A stretch of 64,000 nucleotides of DNA from contig VDMD01000025.1 of the NCBI GenBank assembly GCA_007026445.1, positions 248,001-312,000 of the forward strand, written 5' to 3'. The notes under the pieces were generated by a model that saw nothing but the letters and a program-made list of their open reading frames with translations, was not told the origin of the DNA and did no database searches. Positions 11,450 through 23,056 of the stretch are shown one piece after another (the first letter of the stretch is position 1; every line of letters begins with the position of its first letter). The translations under genes and the position numbers were made by a program. This stretch comes from Schizophyllum amplum (lineage: Eukaryota > Basidiomycota > Agaricomycetes > Agaricales > Schizophyllaceae).

Positions 11450-13983
11450 TTACTCCTCGGCCTTGTTCAGCGCCTGCACCATACCGATGACCTCCTTCCG
11501 ACGGCTGACGATGTACTCGCTCTCCTTCAGCAGGTCGTTCAGCACCTCAGGCTTGTATAGCTCCTGCAGGAGCTCGCGCTGCAGATTCTCCTTCGAATGC
11601 GACACGAGCTTGAGGGTGATCGCCTTCGGGACCATGTCGATCATTTCGCGCTTGACGATGTTGTAGTAGGAGTGAATGAGGAGTTCTGAGGGCGTGATCC
11701 GTCAGTTCAGAGTCACATAGAGGAAGGACAGAAACACGCACTGATCACCTCCGTCTCCATCGTCTCGCGCTCGTTCAGCGCTGCCTGCGGCCTGATCACC
11801 GGCGGCGGCGCCTCCATCACGCTCTGCCCTGGCGTCGGCTTCTTCTTCGTCCGCGCAGTCGCGAAGAACGACCCAAAGAAGCTCGGCTCCTCCTTCTTCG
11901 CGTCCACGTCCAAGTCGCGGTTGTTGTTCAGCGCCCCCGGCGCGAGCTTCCCCGACTTCGGGTCGACCCCTGGTGGTGGTGGGCGCGCGGCCGCGAGGCG
12001 ATCATTAACGATGGCCATGGCGCGGTGCCCGTTGAGGAAGTCGGGGTGTGTGGTGTTGACGTAGCATGCCTGGGCGCTGGGGGGCGGGGGTCAGTGGGAA
12101 GGTAAAGAGTAGGGAAGGAAAGGACGCACGCGACGAGGTCGCTAACGAGCTTCGTTGTCGGGTTCATGGACTGCTTGAAGAAGTTGACGACGACCGCATT
12201 GAAGCGTTCGCGTAGTGCAGGGTATCGTCGAAAGGCTTGCTGTACGGTTATCAGTCACCAAGTATCGAGATCCGATTCGTCACAATACGACGCACCATCT
12301 TCGCTAGCAATTGACCGAGGATGCGAATGAGCTCATCGTACACGAGCTGGCAGCACTTGAGCCCTGGGTCCTCCAAGCGCTTGATCTGCTGCTTGACGAT
12401 ATTTCAAAAGCAGAGGTGCCCACGAAAATGGCTGGAGTCGAACCCTGACCCGGTTTGAGTACAACGTCGACGGATATGCTAAGATCAAGAGCGCACCGAT
12501 GAGTTGTACAAGATCGTCCGGATGTCTCCATCCTTGACCTGGTCGAATGGGTCGATGTTCCGCACGCCGTTGTTGAACAGCTCGTGGAAAACGAAGCTGA
12601 TACGCGCGCCGCCGGAAAGCTCGTTCAGCGACAGATCGTTGGTGTTACCGTCGATAACCGTCCGGAACTCGTTTGTGAACTCGGTGATAACGTTTAGCAC
12701 AACGTTGCCGCTATTATCTGCCGTCGAACCTCCCAGTGACTGTAATTCCGCGTTGTATTTCGTCTGCTGCTGGGATATCCGTGCTTTGATATCGGGCAGC
12801 GTTGCGCGGATATGGTGCATGAGAAGCTAAGCGGTGCGTCAGAAGGTCGTAACGAGTATAGACATATCCGACGCACGCCATTCAGTTTCCGTGCGAGGTA
12901 CGGTGTGCCGCAGTAGGCCTCCTTTCCTGCATATGCAGGGTGGTTCGCGAAGAACTCGCGCTCCTGATCCAGCGCCGCCGTGATCGACTTTGACGTCTCG
13001 ATGTCGCGCTGACCACGGTTGACTACTGGGATGTAGCCAAGTCGGAGCGGAATGATGCGCCCAGCAAGGATGTCGCGTACGTCTGTGCCCTTGTCCCTGC
13101 TCTGCGTTAGGGGTGATATCTTGGCATGAGGATAGACACGCACATCAGGTCAATCTTCGTCAATACACCGATTGTCCGCAGGCCCTCCGGGTCGACTTCG
13201 CGCGCCATCTTGAGACCATCCGAGTTGGCAAGATCCGTGTTCGCGGAGGTGACGGCGAGAATTATGCATGAGGGGCGCGAAATATACTTGAGTACCATGT
13301 CGCGTATTTGCCGCTCGATGTCCTTGGGCTGGTCCCCGACGGGAACCTTTGTCAGGCCGGGCAGATCGACAAGGGTGAGGGTGACGACGTTGGGGGAGAA
13401 GATGCGCAGGTTGATGGGCTGTGGGGAGATGCCTGCGTTCCGGCCGGTCTTGGCCTCGGTATCGCGCACGATCTCGTCCCGTATCTTGTGGAAATCGTAG
13501 AATTTCTGGCCGGGCAGGTGCAGGAATTCGCCCCATTCGTCCGCGTTTGCCGCTTTGTCTGTGCTAGCGTCTACGCCGTTGGCCTCTGCGCCTGGTCAAT
13601 AAGCGTATCGTGTCATGAGTAGGTCGCATACGGTTCGATCCAGCAGGACGATTTATGAGTTGCAAGACCTGTGATGTGTCGCGAACATGAGGACGGGCGC
13701 TACGCAGCTATAAAGCGACATTACCAGAGGTCTCCGCGTCACGATTCCCGTTCCTCGGGGAAGAAAGTCGCGTCCGACTATGTTCTGCTCTGTGTGAGGT
13801 CCTCGCACATGGAATATTGTCCAACAGGCGCACCTCAAGCACACTACTCTTGCCGCTGCTCTGACTGCCGAGTACACATATCTGCGGCAAGTCTATGGCC
13901 GCAGCAGAAGATCCCACTGCACTGAACGCATCTTGAAGCTTGTTGACGATGCCAACGACCTCTGACCCAAGTCCGGCAGACAT
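11450..13983 (-). CDS. VPS1: Dynamin-like GTPase Vps1, one frameshift
   Basis: Large GTPase for membrane scission in vacuolar/endosomal sorting and peroxisome division. Ten exons can be laid out with canonical sites. Exon 1 holds [20 protein letters not shown] and the P-loop [12 protein letters not shown]. Exon 2 carries the switch-I region ([14 protein letters not shown]), exon 4 [14 protein letters not shown] (switch II) and TKIDL (G4). A stalk follows ([32 protein letters not shown]), then a proline/lysine-rich variable loop. The C-terminal GED reads [20 protein letters not shown] and ends NKAEE at TAA 11450. No PH domain, as expected for Vps1. One lesion is present: near 12400 [15 protein letters not shown] requires one extra base. 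With it the exons total 692 codons. Since everything else is conserved, a consensus error is more likely than a pseudogene. Confidence 0.93.
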
Positions 13984-14481
13984 TTAGCGAGGCACGCGCC
14001 TGAAATACGAGAGCAAGAGCGAAGATACAAGGAATCCGAAAAAGGAAAGACACGCGTCTCTTTGTTCTCAACGGTCACCCTCACACCCGCCCATACCCCT
14101 CCATACCCTGCCTCACTGCGCGCTGTGCTTGACTGCACTCGGCTTGTGCCAGCTTCAATGTCTCGATACTCTCACAAGGGGAACTATACAAGTCGAATAC
14201 GCCGTGTCGCATCATCCTGGCGTCTCCCTAGTTTCCCTAGGCGTCTCCCCGATCTTACGGGAAAATGTGCACCGCTCCCACCATGTTCTAGTCCAAGTGC
14301 AATATATACGCTACTGAAGGAGTCATGCAGACTCTGGCAACGCCGACAGATCTCACTCGCGGCCCATGCCTTTGTCAATATCCGATTGCATAGTCCGCGA
14401 AATCGGGAGTAAAGATTCGCACTTATAAGACAACGGTTTACAGTCACTCACTTCACTAATCACCCCTGCCACTTGGCCAAC
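13984..14481. other. Divergent intergenic region
   Basis: About 500 bases between the divergent starts of the dynamin gene and an uncharacterised gene; presumably carries both promoters. No specific motif could be assigned. Confidence 0.4.
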
Positions 14482-15279
14482 ATGTCTCCAATCATCGCCG
14501 AAATTCTCAAAATTACCGTCGGCTCTGGCTTCCACTGACCTCACCTGTATTCGTGCAACTGCGCCAGGCCGCGTTATCCGCGGGCGTCAAGGAGCAGTAC
14601 TATGGCATGTTACACGACCGATCCAACATGCTGAGCTGGGTTATTGGTGCGTGATGCCTCTCGTTATACCGTATCACTAACTCAACGTTCGTTAATATGT
14701 AGAGTGGCCCGCGAGCATCAAGGACCCTCTGGCGTATTCAGGGCCTGATCCAAACAAGTTCAACTTTCGTGAAACTGTACGCGCTCTTGACACCAACGGC
14801 AAGCCCACGTCGTGGCTACTACCCTTTGAAAGCGCCGACGTTATTAGGCCTGCCCTTGTCGCGCCTGTGACCGAGTTCGTGGGTTGACGACATATTTGTA
14901 CTCCAACTGAGGCTAATTCTTCCGCGTAAGTGCGACCTCATTCTGAAGCCCGAGGTGGACCGCACCACGCCCGATGTTGCCAAATCTTTGCACAAGACAT
15001 TCACTGACTGCTATGATGCGCCGGACGGCGGCTTCACGGGTGGCTACTGGTCCGTCGAGGCTCGTAACGACAGGCAGAACATATACATCCTGGGGTGGGA
15101 CAGCAGAGAGGTGTGTAGTGTTCTCGTATGTTTGTTGCGTAAGTGGTTTAAACGGTATACAGCTTCACGCGAAGTACTCCAAGACGCCGCTTTTCGACCT
15201 CGAGCTCGAGAAACTAGCGCCATTCGTCGCAAGCGGGGAAGGCCTCTTCACCAACCTGACGCGGGAGACAAACGCATGA
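14482..15279 (+). CDS. Uncharacterised small protein, one frameshift
   Basis: Not recognised by name. Four exons (introns 14647-14702, 14879-14930 with GTGGGT donor, 15111-15162) give a 212-residue protein if one base is restored near 14533. Exon 1 starts MSPIIAEILKITVGSGFH, then a premature TGA arises only because of the missing base, after which LTSPVFVQLRQAALSAGVK continues. Conserved-looking segments are EQYYGMLHDRSNMLSWVIEW, FGGYWSVE-like VEARNDRQNIYILGWDSRE and LHAKYSKTPLFDLELEKLAP. Two similarly sized halves, each ending near an aromatic WxxxE/GWDS strand, suggest a duplicated dimeric alpha-beta barrel (ABM/EthD-like) layout; that is inference. It converges on the SDR gene with only 32 bases between the stop codons. 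Confidence 0.6.
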
Positions 15280-15311
15280 ACTAGTATGACACTCTGTTTG
15301 TTGCTTTACAT

Positions 15312-16384
15312 TCAAATGCTACCAAGTATCGGGGCCAACGCTTTCAGTACCGCCTGCCCTTCCACGCCATCCATGTTCGTGCTGTGCGCCAACTCCTCCC
15401 ACTTCTCTGCGTCGCTCACGGCCTTCTTGGCGGTGTGCGTGAAGACGCCATACGCGTCGCTCCCCAGCTGCACGCGCAGTGGCGGGTTCGGCTCTTTGGA
15501 GATGCGAATGAACGCCTGCGCCGCCTTGTCCAGATCACCAATAGGCGCAAAGGCCTTCCGCATCCCACGAAAGAGGTTCGACGGCGCGTCCGCGGGGTAG
15601 TCCGGGTGTGGTGGTATGGAATCGCTGTCTTCCCATGTCGTCGGGAAGCCTCCGGGCTCGATGATGACGCCCTTGATGTTCCACTGTGGCGGCATCTCGA
15701 GCGTGAAGGCTTCGGTGAAGCCCTCCAGTGCTGCGTGTAAAGGTTCAGCACGCTCAGAAGCTACAGTGCCCATCCTGGCACGCACCGAATTTCCCGGCGT
15801 TGTAGTACGCCAGCGTGGGGTTGGCGCTATAGCCGCCGATGGATGACACGTTCAGCACGCGCCCGCCGTGGCCTGGCGGGTTCACGGTCTTGAAGAATTC
15901 GAGTGCCTATCATGTGTGTGTTTTAGCTTCAGTCTCTGCACTCCTTCCACATTACTCACCGCCTTCGTCACGCTCACCGGCCCCCAAAACAACGTCTCGA
16001 ACTGATCGCGCGCCACCTCGTCGGGAGTCGCCTCTATCTCCGCGCTCACGCCGTAGCCCGCATTATTCACAACCACGTCCAGGCGGCCGAAACGTTCCTT
16101 CGTCTGCGCGAAGGTGGCCGCGATCTGGTCGGGCTGCTTCACGTCCAAGACGGAGATGAGCAGCTGTGAGGCCGGGTACTGCTCCTGCAGCGCTGTTAAG
16201 CCGGAGGACTTGGCAGGGTTGCGCGCAGTGGCGACGACGCGCTCGCCAGCGGCAAGGACACCTTTGGCGAGGTGGAGGCCGAGACCAGAGGAGGTCCCGG
16301 TGACTGCGCGGGAGGTCAGTATGCGCCGCGATCACGGCAAACTTTGAGAGTCGTACTAAGCCAGACCCGAGATTCGCTGGACAT
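15312..16384 (-). CDS. Classical short-chain dehydrogenase/reductase
   Basis: NAD(P)-dependent oxidoreductase; 303 residues over four exons, all frames closed. Exon 1 encodes MSSESRVWL and an intron (16356-16304) splits the first strand, so that the cofactor loop reads ITGTSSGLGLHLAKG. Other classical SDR motifs follow: VLDVKQPDQ (acidic Asp after strand 3), VVNNAGYG (NNAG), NVSSIGG (catalytic Ser) and YYNAGK (Tyr-x3-Lys). The C-terminal part has the EPGGFPTTW loop. Substrate unknown. The arginine-rich end of strand 2 (VVATARNPAK) suggests NADP(H). The closest style is the abundant fungal oxidoreductase group annotated as SDR without pathway. Confidence 0.9.
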
Positions 16385-17088
16385 TTCAAAAGTTGTGATG
16401 GATGGAGGAGGGCAGGTGCAAGCAAGCAGATAAATCCCAAACGTATAAGTACCTCTCGGAAAGCTAGCCGCCAACGTGTCATCGCGACGCACACGCTGGA
16501 GGCGCTGTGCCGACGTGACGAGGAGGGGCGGCCGGCGGTAGAAGCAGGACAAACGACGATAGGCAATCAGTAGGCAATACTTAGAGTCTTAGACCGACCG
16601 GACTTGCCCAACTCGGAAGCTCCGTAGAAGTACATAAAGTTGCGTGGCACTACTTTACATACAGGCTGAGGGTGTAGGGAGATATCGAGAATCGTGATGC
16701 ACGCCGACGATGACGATGTAATGTGCATATAACAGATACACATAAGTAAGTAAGTACCGTCCCACTGCCAGAACAATGCAAAGCTGCCGATCAAGTGCAA
16801 CATTAGTCACGTGCATTCGGTTTGCACTCGCCTTTGTCATTGTTTGGCCGGTGTTCTCGTCAGCAGCGCTGCTATTCCACTGATTCTTGAAAAGACACCA
16901 TTGGGCTAACTCCATACTGTGTGTAGATACTGTAAGTAGTTGATGTGATACATTATCTTCCATGTTTATAGTAGCATATACTGTACATATTTTCTGGTTG
17001 CCCGCAACCCCAAGCGCAGCACGCGCCCCTCCTCCCCATACCGACGTTCCTAGACAGATGGCCTCCTTGCTCCTCTCCCTTCTTTTTC
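16385..17088. other. Intergenic region upstream of SDR
   Basis: About 700 bases, AT-richer in the middle (16720-16990). Holds the SDR promoter and the SCAP 3' flank. No gene was recognised. Confidence 0.45.
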
Positions 17089-20000
17089 TCACCGCTCCGC
17101 AAACTCAAACACCCCCACTGTATTCCCAAAGCCTGCGAACCCACGCGTCCCACCCAACAACAGCGGGTACACGCGCGTGAACGGCATCCGCGGCACCAAA
17201 TCCCCCTCGTCTGGCACCGATGCCGAATCGAAGAGCGCAGCCAACGGCGAGCATCGCACCTCCCCAGTCGCCGGCTCAAACCGCCACACTTCCCACCGCT
17301 CCAACACCGTGTTGGTCAAGCCCCAAGACGACGACGACAGTCCCGGCACCGGCGGCGCCTGCCCCAGCGCGCGCGGCCTCCGCCTCACACCAAACACCCC
17401 CCTTGCGCACTGCTCCCAGCTTCCCTGCGCGCACGGCGCCTCCGCAGCCGCGACCACAAACGCGCGCTGCCAAAACGCGCTCGCGGGCCGCGCGTCCAGC
17501 AGCGTCTCCTCCTCGCGCGTGGGCACGCCTAGGCTGTCCGGCAGCCGCCGGCTGCTCGCCTCCTTCTCCGACGCGCGCCGCGAGTGCACGCCGTGGCCGG
17601 AGACGGGGAACGGCGCGGCGTCGCTGGCGGGGAGCGGCATGGCGCGCTTGCGCCCGAGGACGGGCGAGGGCGTCGTGCCGGCGAAGCTGCTGCTGCGCGA
17701 GCGGCGGCCGAGGGAGGAGGGCATCTGGCGCGCGCGGGCGCAGGAGCAGCGCTGTGTTTGCTCGTCGGAGAGGTAGGCCTGGAAGAAGCGCACGGTCTGT
17801 CCTGTTGAGAGCGCGACGACGAAGCTCTCGAGTGGTCGATGGCCACACCGCCAGCACGCCTCGCACTTGGCTGGAGAAACCCGGATACGGGAGATGGCGC
17901 CGTGCGCTTCGTCGAGCACGGCGACAATGTCGCCCGTACGGCCGTCCCACAATGACACGACGCCCGCCTCCGTGGCGGCAGCGACGACGACGCGGGTCTC
18001 GCCCTCGAGAGTCACCGCCCCTACATGCACCTGCGCCACACGGTCGACCGCACTCCCCGGATGCAAACAAAGCTCCGGCTGCACCAACGGCTCCCCTCCC
18101 TCGCTCAAATCCAACAACTCCAACCTCCCATCCTCCTGCGCAAACGCCGCCAGCAGCCGCTCCCCCTCCCCACCCACCCGCACCAGCCACGTCTTCACCA
18201 ACCCCGCCGCCCGCCCCGGCACCACAAACGTCGCCCGCGGCGCCGCGCACACCGTCCACCTTGCCACCAGCCCACTCTCGTACGCGACCGCCAGCACCGA
18301 CTCCACCGCCTGCGGCACCGGCGTCACCGGCCGCGACGACGGCGGCGTACGGTACGGCGCGGGCCGCTCCGGCGGCGCCGTGCCCACGAACTGCATGTCC
18401 ACCACGCCCGCGCTCGTGTTCTCCACGTCCACCGTCGCCAGCGGGCGCACCGAGCCCTGCAGCACCTGGTACACCGCGACGACGCCCTCGCCCGTGCCGA
18501 CGGCGCAGAGCGTGCCGGGCGCGTCGACGGCGATGGAGGTGATGACGCCGCTGGCGTGCGAGGAGCTCGCGGATTTGGCGAGGACGGAGGCGAGGTCGAT
18601 GGAGACGTGCGAGCGGCGGCCGGTGGCGCTGGTGCGCCAGATGGTCACTTCGTTCTGGAGGCCGACGGCGGCGACGACGTGCCCGGACGCGCTGGCCGCG
18701 AGCAGCTCGATGTCGCTGGTGAACGCGCGCGCGTGCGTCGCGAACGTGAGCTCGCCCTCGAGAGACTTGGTCTCGTCCTTCGCGGTGGGCGAGTTCGTCT
18801 CGGGACGGTGACGCTGCGACTCGAGCAGCTCCGCGTTCTTGAGTAGGTAGAGCAGGAGGCCGTACAGCCCTGTTGTCGTCGCAGAGATGGGGAAGACGAT
18901 CGCGCGGAGGAACCACGCGAAGAAGCGGAACGTGCGCGTCGAGAAACCTAGGCGAATATGATGTCGGTGCTCCTCCGCCGTGCGTGATGCCTCTGGGATG
19001 AATGTGACCCGCGCTGGGGCCTGCGCTACAATATGTAACGGCGCGACCTCAGTGGGATTGAGTAGCTTCCAGATTTGTTTAGCGGGCGCATCGTGGGTGC
19101 TGTGATCGAAAGCAGTCGCGTTAAGCCGACTGCGGGTGAGCGCGCCACTCGCGGTGGGGTTGCCGGAGAGGCCGAGGTCACAGCTACAAAGGACGTCGGC
19201 GTGGTGGCATAATATAAAGTAGCTGTGATCCCGAGCAACTGCAGGTGTTCAGTAATGTACTCATTGGGGATTGCTTTACCTACCATGAAGAGACTAAGGT
19301 TCTTAGTGGCCCGACCCTTCGACAGGCTCTTGAAAGCGAGAGCCGTCTTGTTCATGAAAGAATCTGGATGTCCCACCGTCTTCTCCCGTTTCGGAATCGC
19401 CGGTCCCAGACGCGTATTCTGCCTGAGCAGCTCGTCCAACTTATCGTACCGTCAGCCAATCGCGTCTCAAAACTCCCAGGACATCCCAGCTCACCTCAAG
19501 CCTCTGTATGTCAATTGACAATACAGTCAAAAAGAACGTATGCGCGAGGAACCAGTGCGCGACCAGCACCACGACCGCAAAGGTGCAGAACTGGCGGATC
19601 GCGCCCGCTGAAAAGACCGCGATCACGCCCAGGATGGCGTTGTAGGAGACGACCTTGAGGGTGTTGGATGTGCCGGCGACGCTCAGGCCCATCGCTACAC
19701 GCTCCTTCACCGACACCGTGATCGGCGTCCTCGTCACTGCGTAGACCTGATCGAGCATGCATTGGCACACGGCGGATGATTTTAAGCGGAGAACACACCA
19801 AGTTTATCATATGTTCTGCGCCGACGAATACGATCATCACGGGTAGAATCTCCCTGTATGTCTATCAGTCGCGCTCGCACACGATAGGAGGCTAGCACGA
19901 TGCGTACCAGGGGACCATGGTGATCTTGAAGCCTACCAGCGCGCAGACGCTGAGACTGGTGATCGTACTGACGGTGATTTCGACGATGGCGGTGAAGGTG

Positions 20001-21028
20001 AGTCCGAGGCGGGAGTGCACGCCGGTCATGCGGCGCATGCAGATGGTGATGTAGGCGAAGAAGCCGGTGTAGGCGAGGTAGAGGAAGGCGGAGAGCGCGG
20101 AGAGGCCGCGGCTCTGCGATAGCGCGGGGTCGTACTGGGGAGGGTGAGCAGGGGAGGGTATGGTGGAAGGGGTATATACCTCAAGCGCGACGATGGAAGG
20201 GTCCTGGACTTGAATGCTGAGCTTGGCGTTGTCGGAGGAGGCGCTGGAGACGAGATCGAGCCAGGAGAGGTGGTTGGCGGTGGAGAGGCAGTCGGTTTCG
20301 GGGAAGAAGTAGGTGAGGACGAGGAAGCGGGCAAAGTCAAAGGAGGTGCTTGAGCCGTCGGGGGAGCTGCGTCCAGCGGTGACCATCTGGGGAGTCAGCG
20401 GGATGCCCGCGACGGAGACGTTCTTCGTGAGGCTGAGGGTGTCCAGTATACTCGAATCCGAGATGAGGGTGCGCAGGTCGTGGTCCCAAAAGGCCAGAGG
20501 GGAAAGCATGAGGCAGTGGCCGTCGGGGCGCGTGAGGCATTTCACACCGCGCTCGGTGAGGAGATCCTCTATTCGGCGTTCGAGGTTCAGGGTGGAAAAG
20601 AGGATCTGGTGGTTCACTGCGCCGTCGTCGTCGTCAAGCGGGCTCTCGATCAGCACGCGCTCCTGGCGCAGCACGCGACCGACTCCGCACCGGGCGCGGG
20701 ACACGGCGTCCTCCTGGACGCGGAGGGTGTTGTGTGCGGACCAGAGGTTGTGGAGGTCCTTGACTGCGCTTGTACCGGCAAAAGTGTCGAGGATGGAGAC
20801 AGACTTGGGGACGGAGGAGGTGTAGATGGCGAGGGCGGGGTAGCAGAGGGATGTGATGACTATACCGGAGATGAGAATAAGACGTATTTGGTGAGTAGCG
20901 CAATGTCTGCGAGTGTGTGTTAGCCACTTGTGACCCTGGCAATGGGCCACTCACCTGCCAAAGCGCAGGAAAAGGCCCTCGCAGTACCGCCTAACGAACT
21001 GCAGTGACTGCTGTGTGTACCCGAGCAT
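17089..21028 (-). CDS. SCP1: SREBP cleavage-activating protein (SCAP/Scp1)-like sterol sensor
   Basis: ER/Golgi polytopic escort that retains or releases SREBP according to sterol or oxygen. Seven exons sum exactly to 1215 codons, with no frameshift once the exon 6 donor is taken as GTAAAG at 19279. The N-terminus is MLGYTQQSLQFVRRYCEG, then membrane segment 1 (LILISGIVITSLCYPALAIY). A long lumenal loop follows. The sterol-sensing domain includes LSAFLYLAYTGFFAYITICM, GVHSRLGLTFTAIVEITVST, VMIVFVGAEHMINLV and YNAILGVIAVFSAGAIRQF. After another membrane helix (TFRFFAWFLRAIVF) the cytosolic WD40 part has EVTIWRTSATG and VVSLWDGRTGDIVAVLDE and ends GFGNTVGVFEF. The order SSD then WD40 is diagnostic for SCAP. 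The SREBP partner is not in the window. It lies head to head with PDX1. The very GC-rich exon 7 gives long meaningless antisense frames. Confidence 0.9.
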
Positions 21029-21155
21029 GGTGTGGACGGTGATAAATATTTCCGTGGACTCCCCGTGTATATAAGTATGTTGCAAGACCGGCAGACTCGG
21101 GATTCGCAGGACGCCGGCTCAGCGCTAGTGGCGGCGGCGGGAGGGTGGCGGCGCA
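21029..21155. promoter_or_regulatory. Compact bidirectional promoter between SCAP and PDX1
   Basis: Only about 130 bases separate the divergent first ATGs. GTATATAAG at about 21066-21074 is TATA-like for the plus gene, and GATAAATATTT at 21040-21050 is AT-rich close to the SCAP start. Shared control is inferred from spacing alone. Confidence 0.4.
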
Positions 21156-22399
21156 ATGACAGGAGGAGACAAGCGGCGCGCGCTGACGCTCTCGGCCGTC
21201 GTAAGCTCACAGCTGCCCGCACGATCGCGGGGGCCTGGCACCCGGCGCTTCGGCCCCGCCCCGGCCACGTGCCGCGCGCCCCCAATGTCCGCATCCGGCA
21301 GCGCGCGCTGCGGCTTGTCCCGAACGATGTCCTGCCTGCGCGCCTCCGCCCGCGTCGCGGCCAACGCGCTCCATGCGCGCCGCGCCCTCCACCAGAGCGC
21401 CGTGCGCGCCGCCATCTCCAACTTTCAGATGCCAGCCATGTCCCCCACCATGACAGAGGGCGGCATCCAGTCCTGGAAGGTCAAGGAGGGCGACTCGTTC
21501 GCCGCTGGCGACGTTTTGCTAGAGATTGTGGGTGCATGCGTGAGGGGTGTGCTTACTCTGACATAGCGCACAGGAACCGACAAGGCCACAATAGACGTGG
21601 AGGCGCAGGAAGATGGTGTCATGGGCAAGATCATAGTGCGTTGCCTCCCAACCTTTCTTATTTCCCCTCTAACCACCCCGCAGGTCAACGACGGCGTCAA
21701 AGGCATCCCCGTTGGCAAGACCATTGCCCTCCTCGCCGAAGAAGGCGATGACATCGCCAACCTTGAAGCACCCAAGGAGGAGGACGCACCGCCCGCCCCC
21801 AAAGACGAGCCTTCCGCCAAGTCCAGCGCCGCCTCCCCCGCGCCGCCCCCCTCCGCCTCGCCCTCCGAGACCGCCCCCGCAGAGCCCCAGCCCGCCGCGC
21901 ACGACTACCACCCGCCCGCCCACGCCCGCCCGCTCTTCCCCTCCGTCCACCGCCTGCTCGCCGAGCACAACCTCACCGACCTCTCCGGTATCACGGGCAC
22001 CGGGTGCGCGGCATGCTCACCAAAGGCGACGTGCTGGCCTTCCTTGGCATGGCCTCGGGCCCGCTCGGCACCTTCACCCGCCCGAGTCCCCCATACCGCA
22101 AAAGATCGCGGCGAGGGGGAAGGAGGTGCCGCAGAAGGTGGGAAACTATACTTTATAGTGGGCGTGGAAGCTGACTCTTCACAGCCCCTCGATGGCCCGG
22201 AGCTGCGTCGCCTCATCGTATCGACTATGCTGCAGGCCTCGATCAAGGCGCGCAACGCTGCCGTGCCCAAGCCCGTCGCGGACTTCGACTCCATTATCGC
22301 CGACTACCTTCCCGCGACGGCGCGCGTCGCACCGTCGGCACCCATCACCCACCACCAAAAGCGAACAAGAGCGACGACTTCTTGGACGGGCTGATCTAA
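21156..22399 (+). CDS. PDX1: Pyruvate dehydrogenase complex protein X (E3-binding protein), frameshifted
   Basis: Anchors E3 (dihydrolipoamide dehydrogenase) to the mitochondrial PDH core. The N-terminus is basic and Arg/Ala/Ser-rich ([20 protein letters not shown]), a mitochondrial presequence. ATGs at 21156, 21285 and about 21330 are possible starts; the last has the best context. Lipoyl domain: [24 protein letters not shown], then [19 protein letters not shown], keeping the lipoyl lysine. The peripheral subunit-binding domain reads [31 protein letters not shown]. There is no catalytic acetyltransferase domain and the protein ends DDFLDGLI, so X rather than E2. Four missing single bases are needed (about 21576, 22001, 22088, 22345), three of them in A, G or C runs. 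With these the exons total 369 codons. Probably consensus errors. Confidence 0.85.
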
Positions 22400-23056
22400 T
22401 CGTCGCGGAGTGGTGAGAGTGCAGACTCCGATGCTCACCAGCAGGAGAGCCCGTGTACCACGGGCTGGCTTTCCGGGAGAGTAGCGTGCATGATTTCACT
22501 GTAGTAGGTTACACAGTGGTCAAGCTATATCGAGGATGGTATGATAACAATAGAGGGGACGCGAAGAGAGGCATCCTCGGCGTGTCATCCAATACTGGTA
22601 GCGCAAACTTCCACTTGCTGCTTGCGGCGCAACAGCTTGCAAGGCATGTTGGACAGTCACTGTGGAATATGCCGAGTTCGCAGATATAATCTTCGGCAAT
22701 GGCTAGACTGTTGGTTGCTGCACACCTCTGAGAACGCCTTCCGAAACTGCGACGAGACCATAGCAAACCTGGGTGGTTCGAATTTACTCGCAGCGTGCGA
22801 CAGCGTTCGGCACTTCCCGGTGCGGTCCCATTCAGAGGCATTTCGTGTGCACTGGTTTCTTTCTTCGTTCATCTCGGCAAATATTGCCTTCAGTCTCGTC
22901 TTGCTATCACCTGCCCAATCTTTTCTCAATTGCAGGCATCGAAGCCTCTTACCTAGAGCAGAACGCGCATACAAGGCTCAAGGCGACCTTACACGATCGC
23001 CAGCCGGCCTGGCTGCCTCTACCGCGATTTCTGCCAAAGGACGTATCGTTGTAAAC
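22400..23056. other. Intergenic region before F-box gene
   Basis: The frame of the next gene is open upstream for some 500 bases but the protein there is unlike any F-box N-terminus. Treated as promoter/5' region; nothing else seen. Confidence 0.4.

Noticed and set aside
12415..12465. tRNA-like 3' half (GGTTCGACTCCAGCC) on the minus strand
   Set aside because: It lies at an intron-exon junction of the dynamin gene and encodes conserved GSTPAIFVG; no upstream tRNA arms fit.
17220..18916. Long antisense and shifted frames over SCAP exon 7
   Set aside because: Arg/Ala/Pro-rich shadows of GC-rich coding sequence; no domain, while the real frame has WD40 motifs.
19020..19280. Apparent frameshift in SCAP between LSLFM and the KQIWKLLNP segment
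   Set aside because: Moving the donor four bases downstream to GTAAAG (19279) joins both parts in frame, and all seven exons then sum to 1215 codons.
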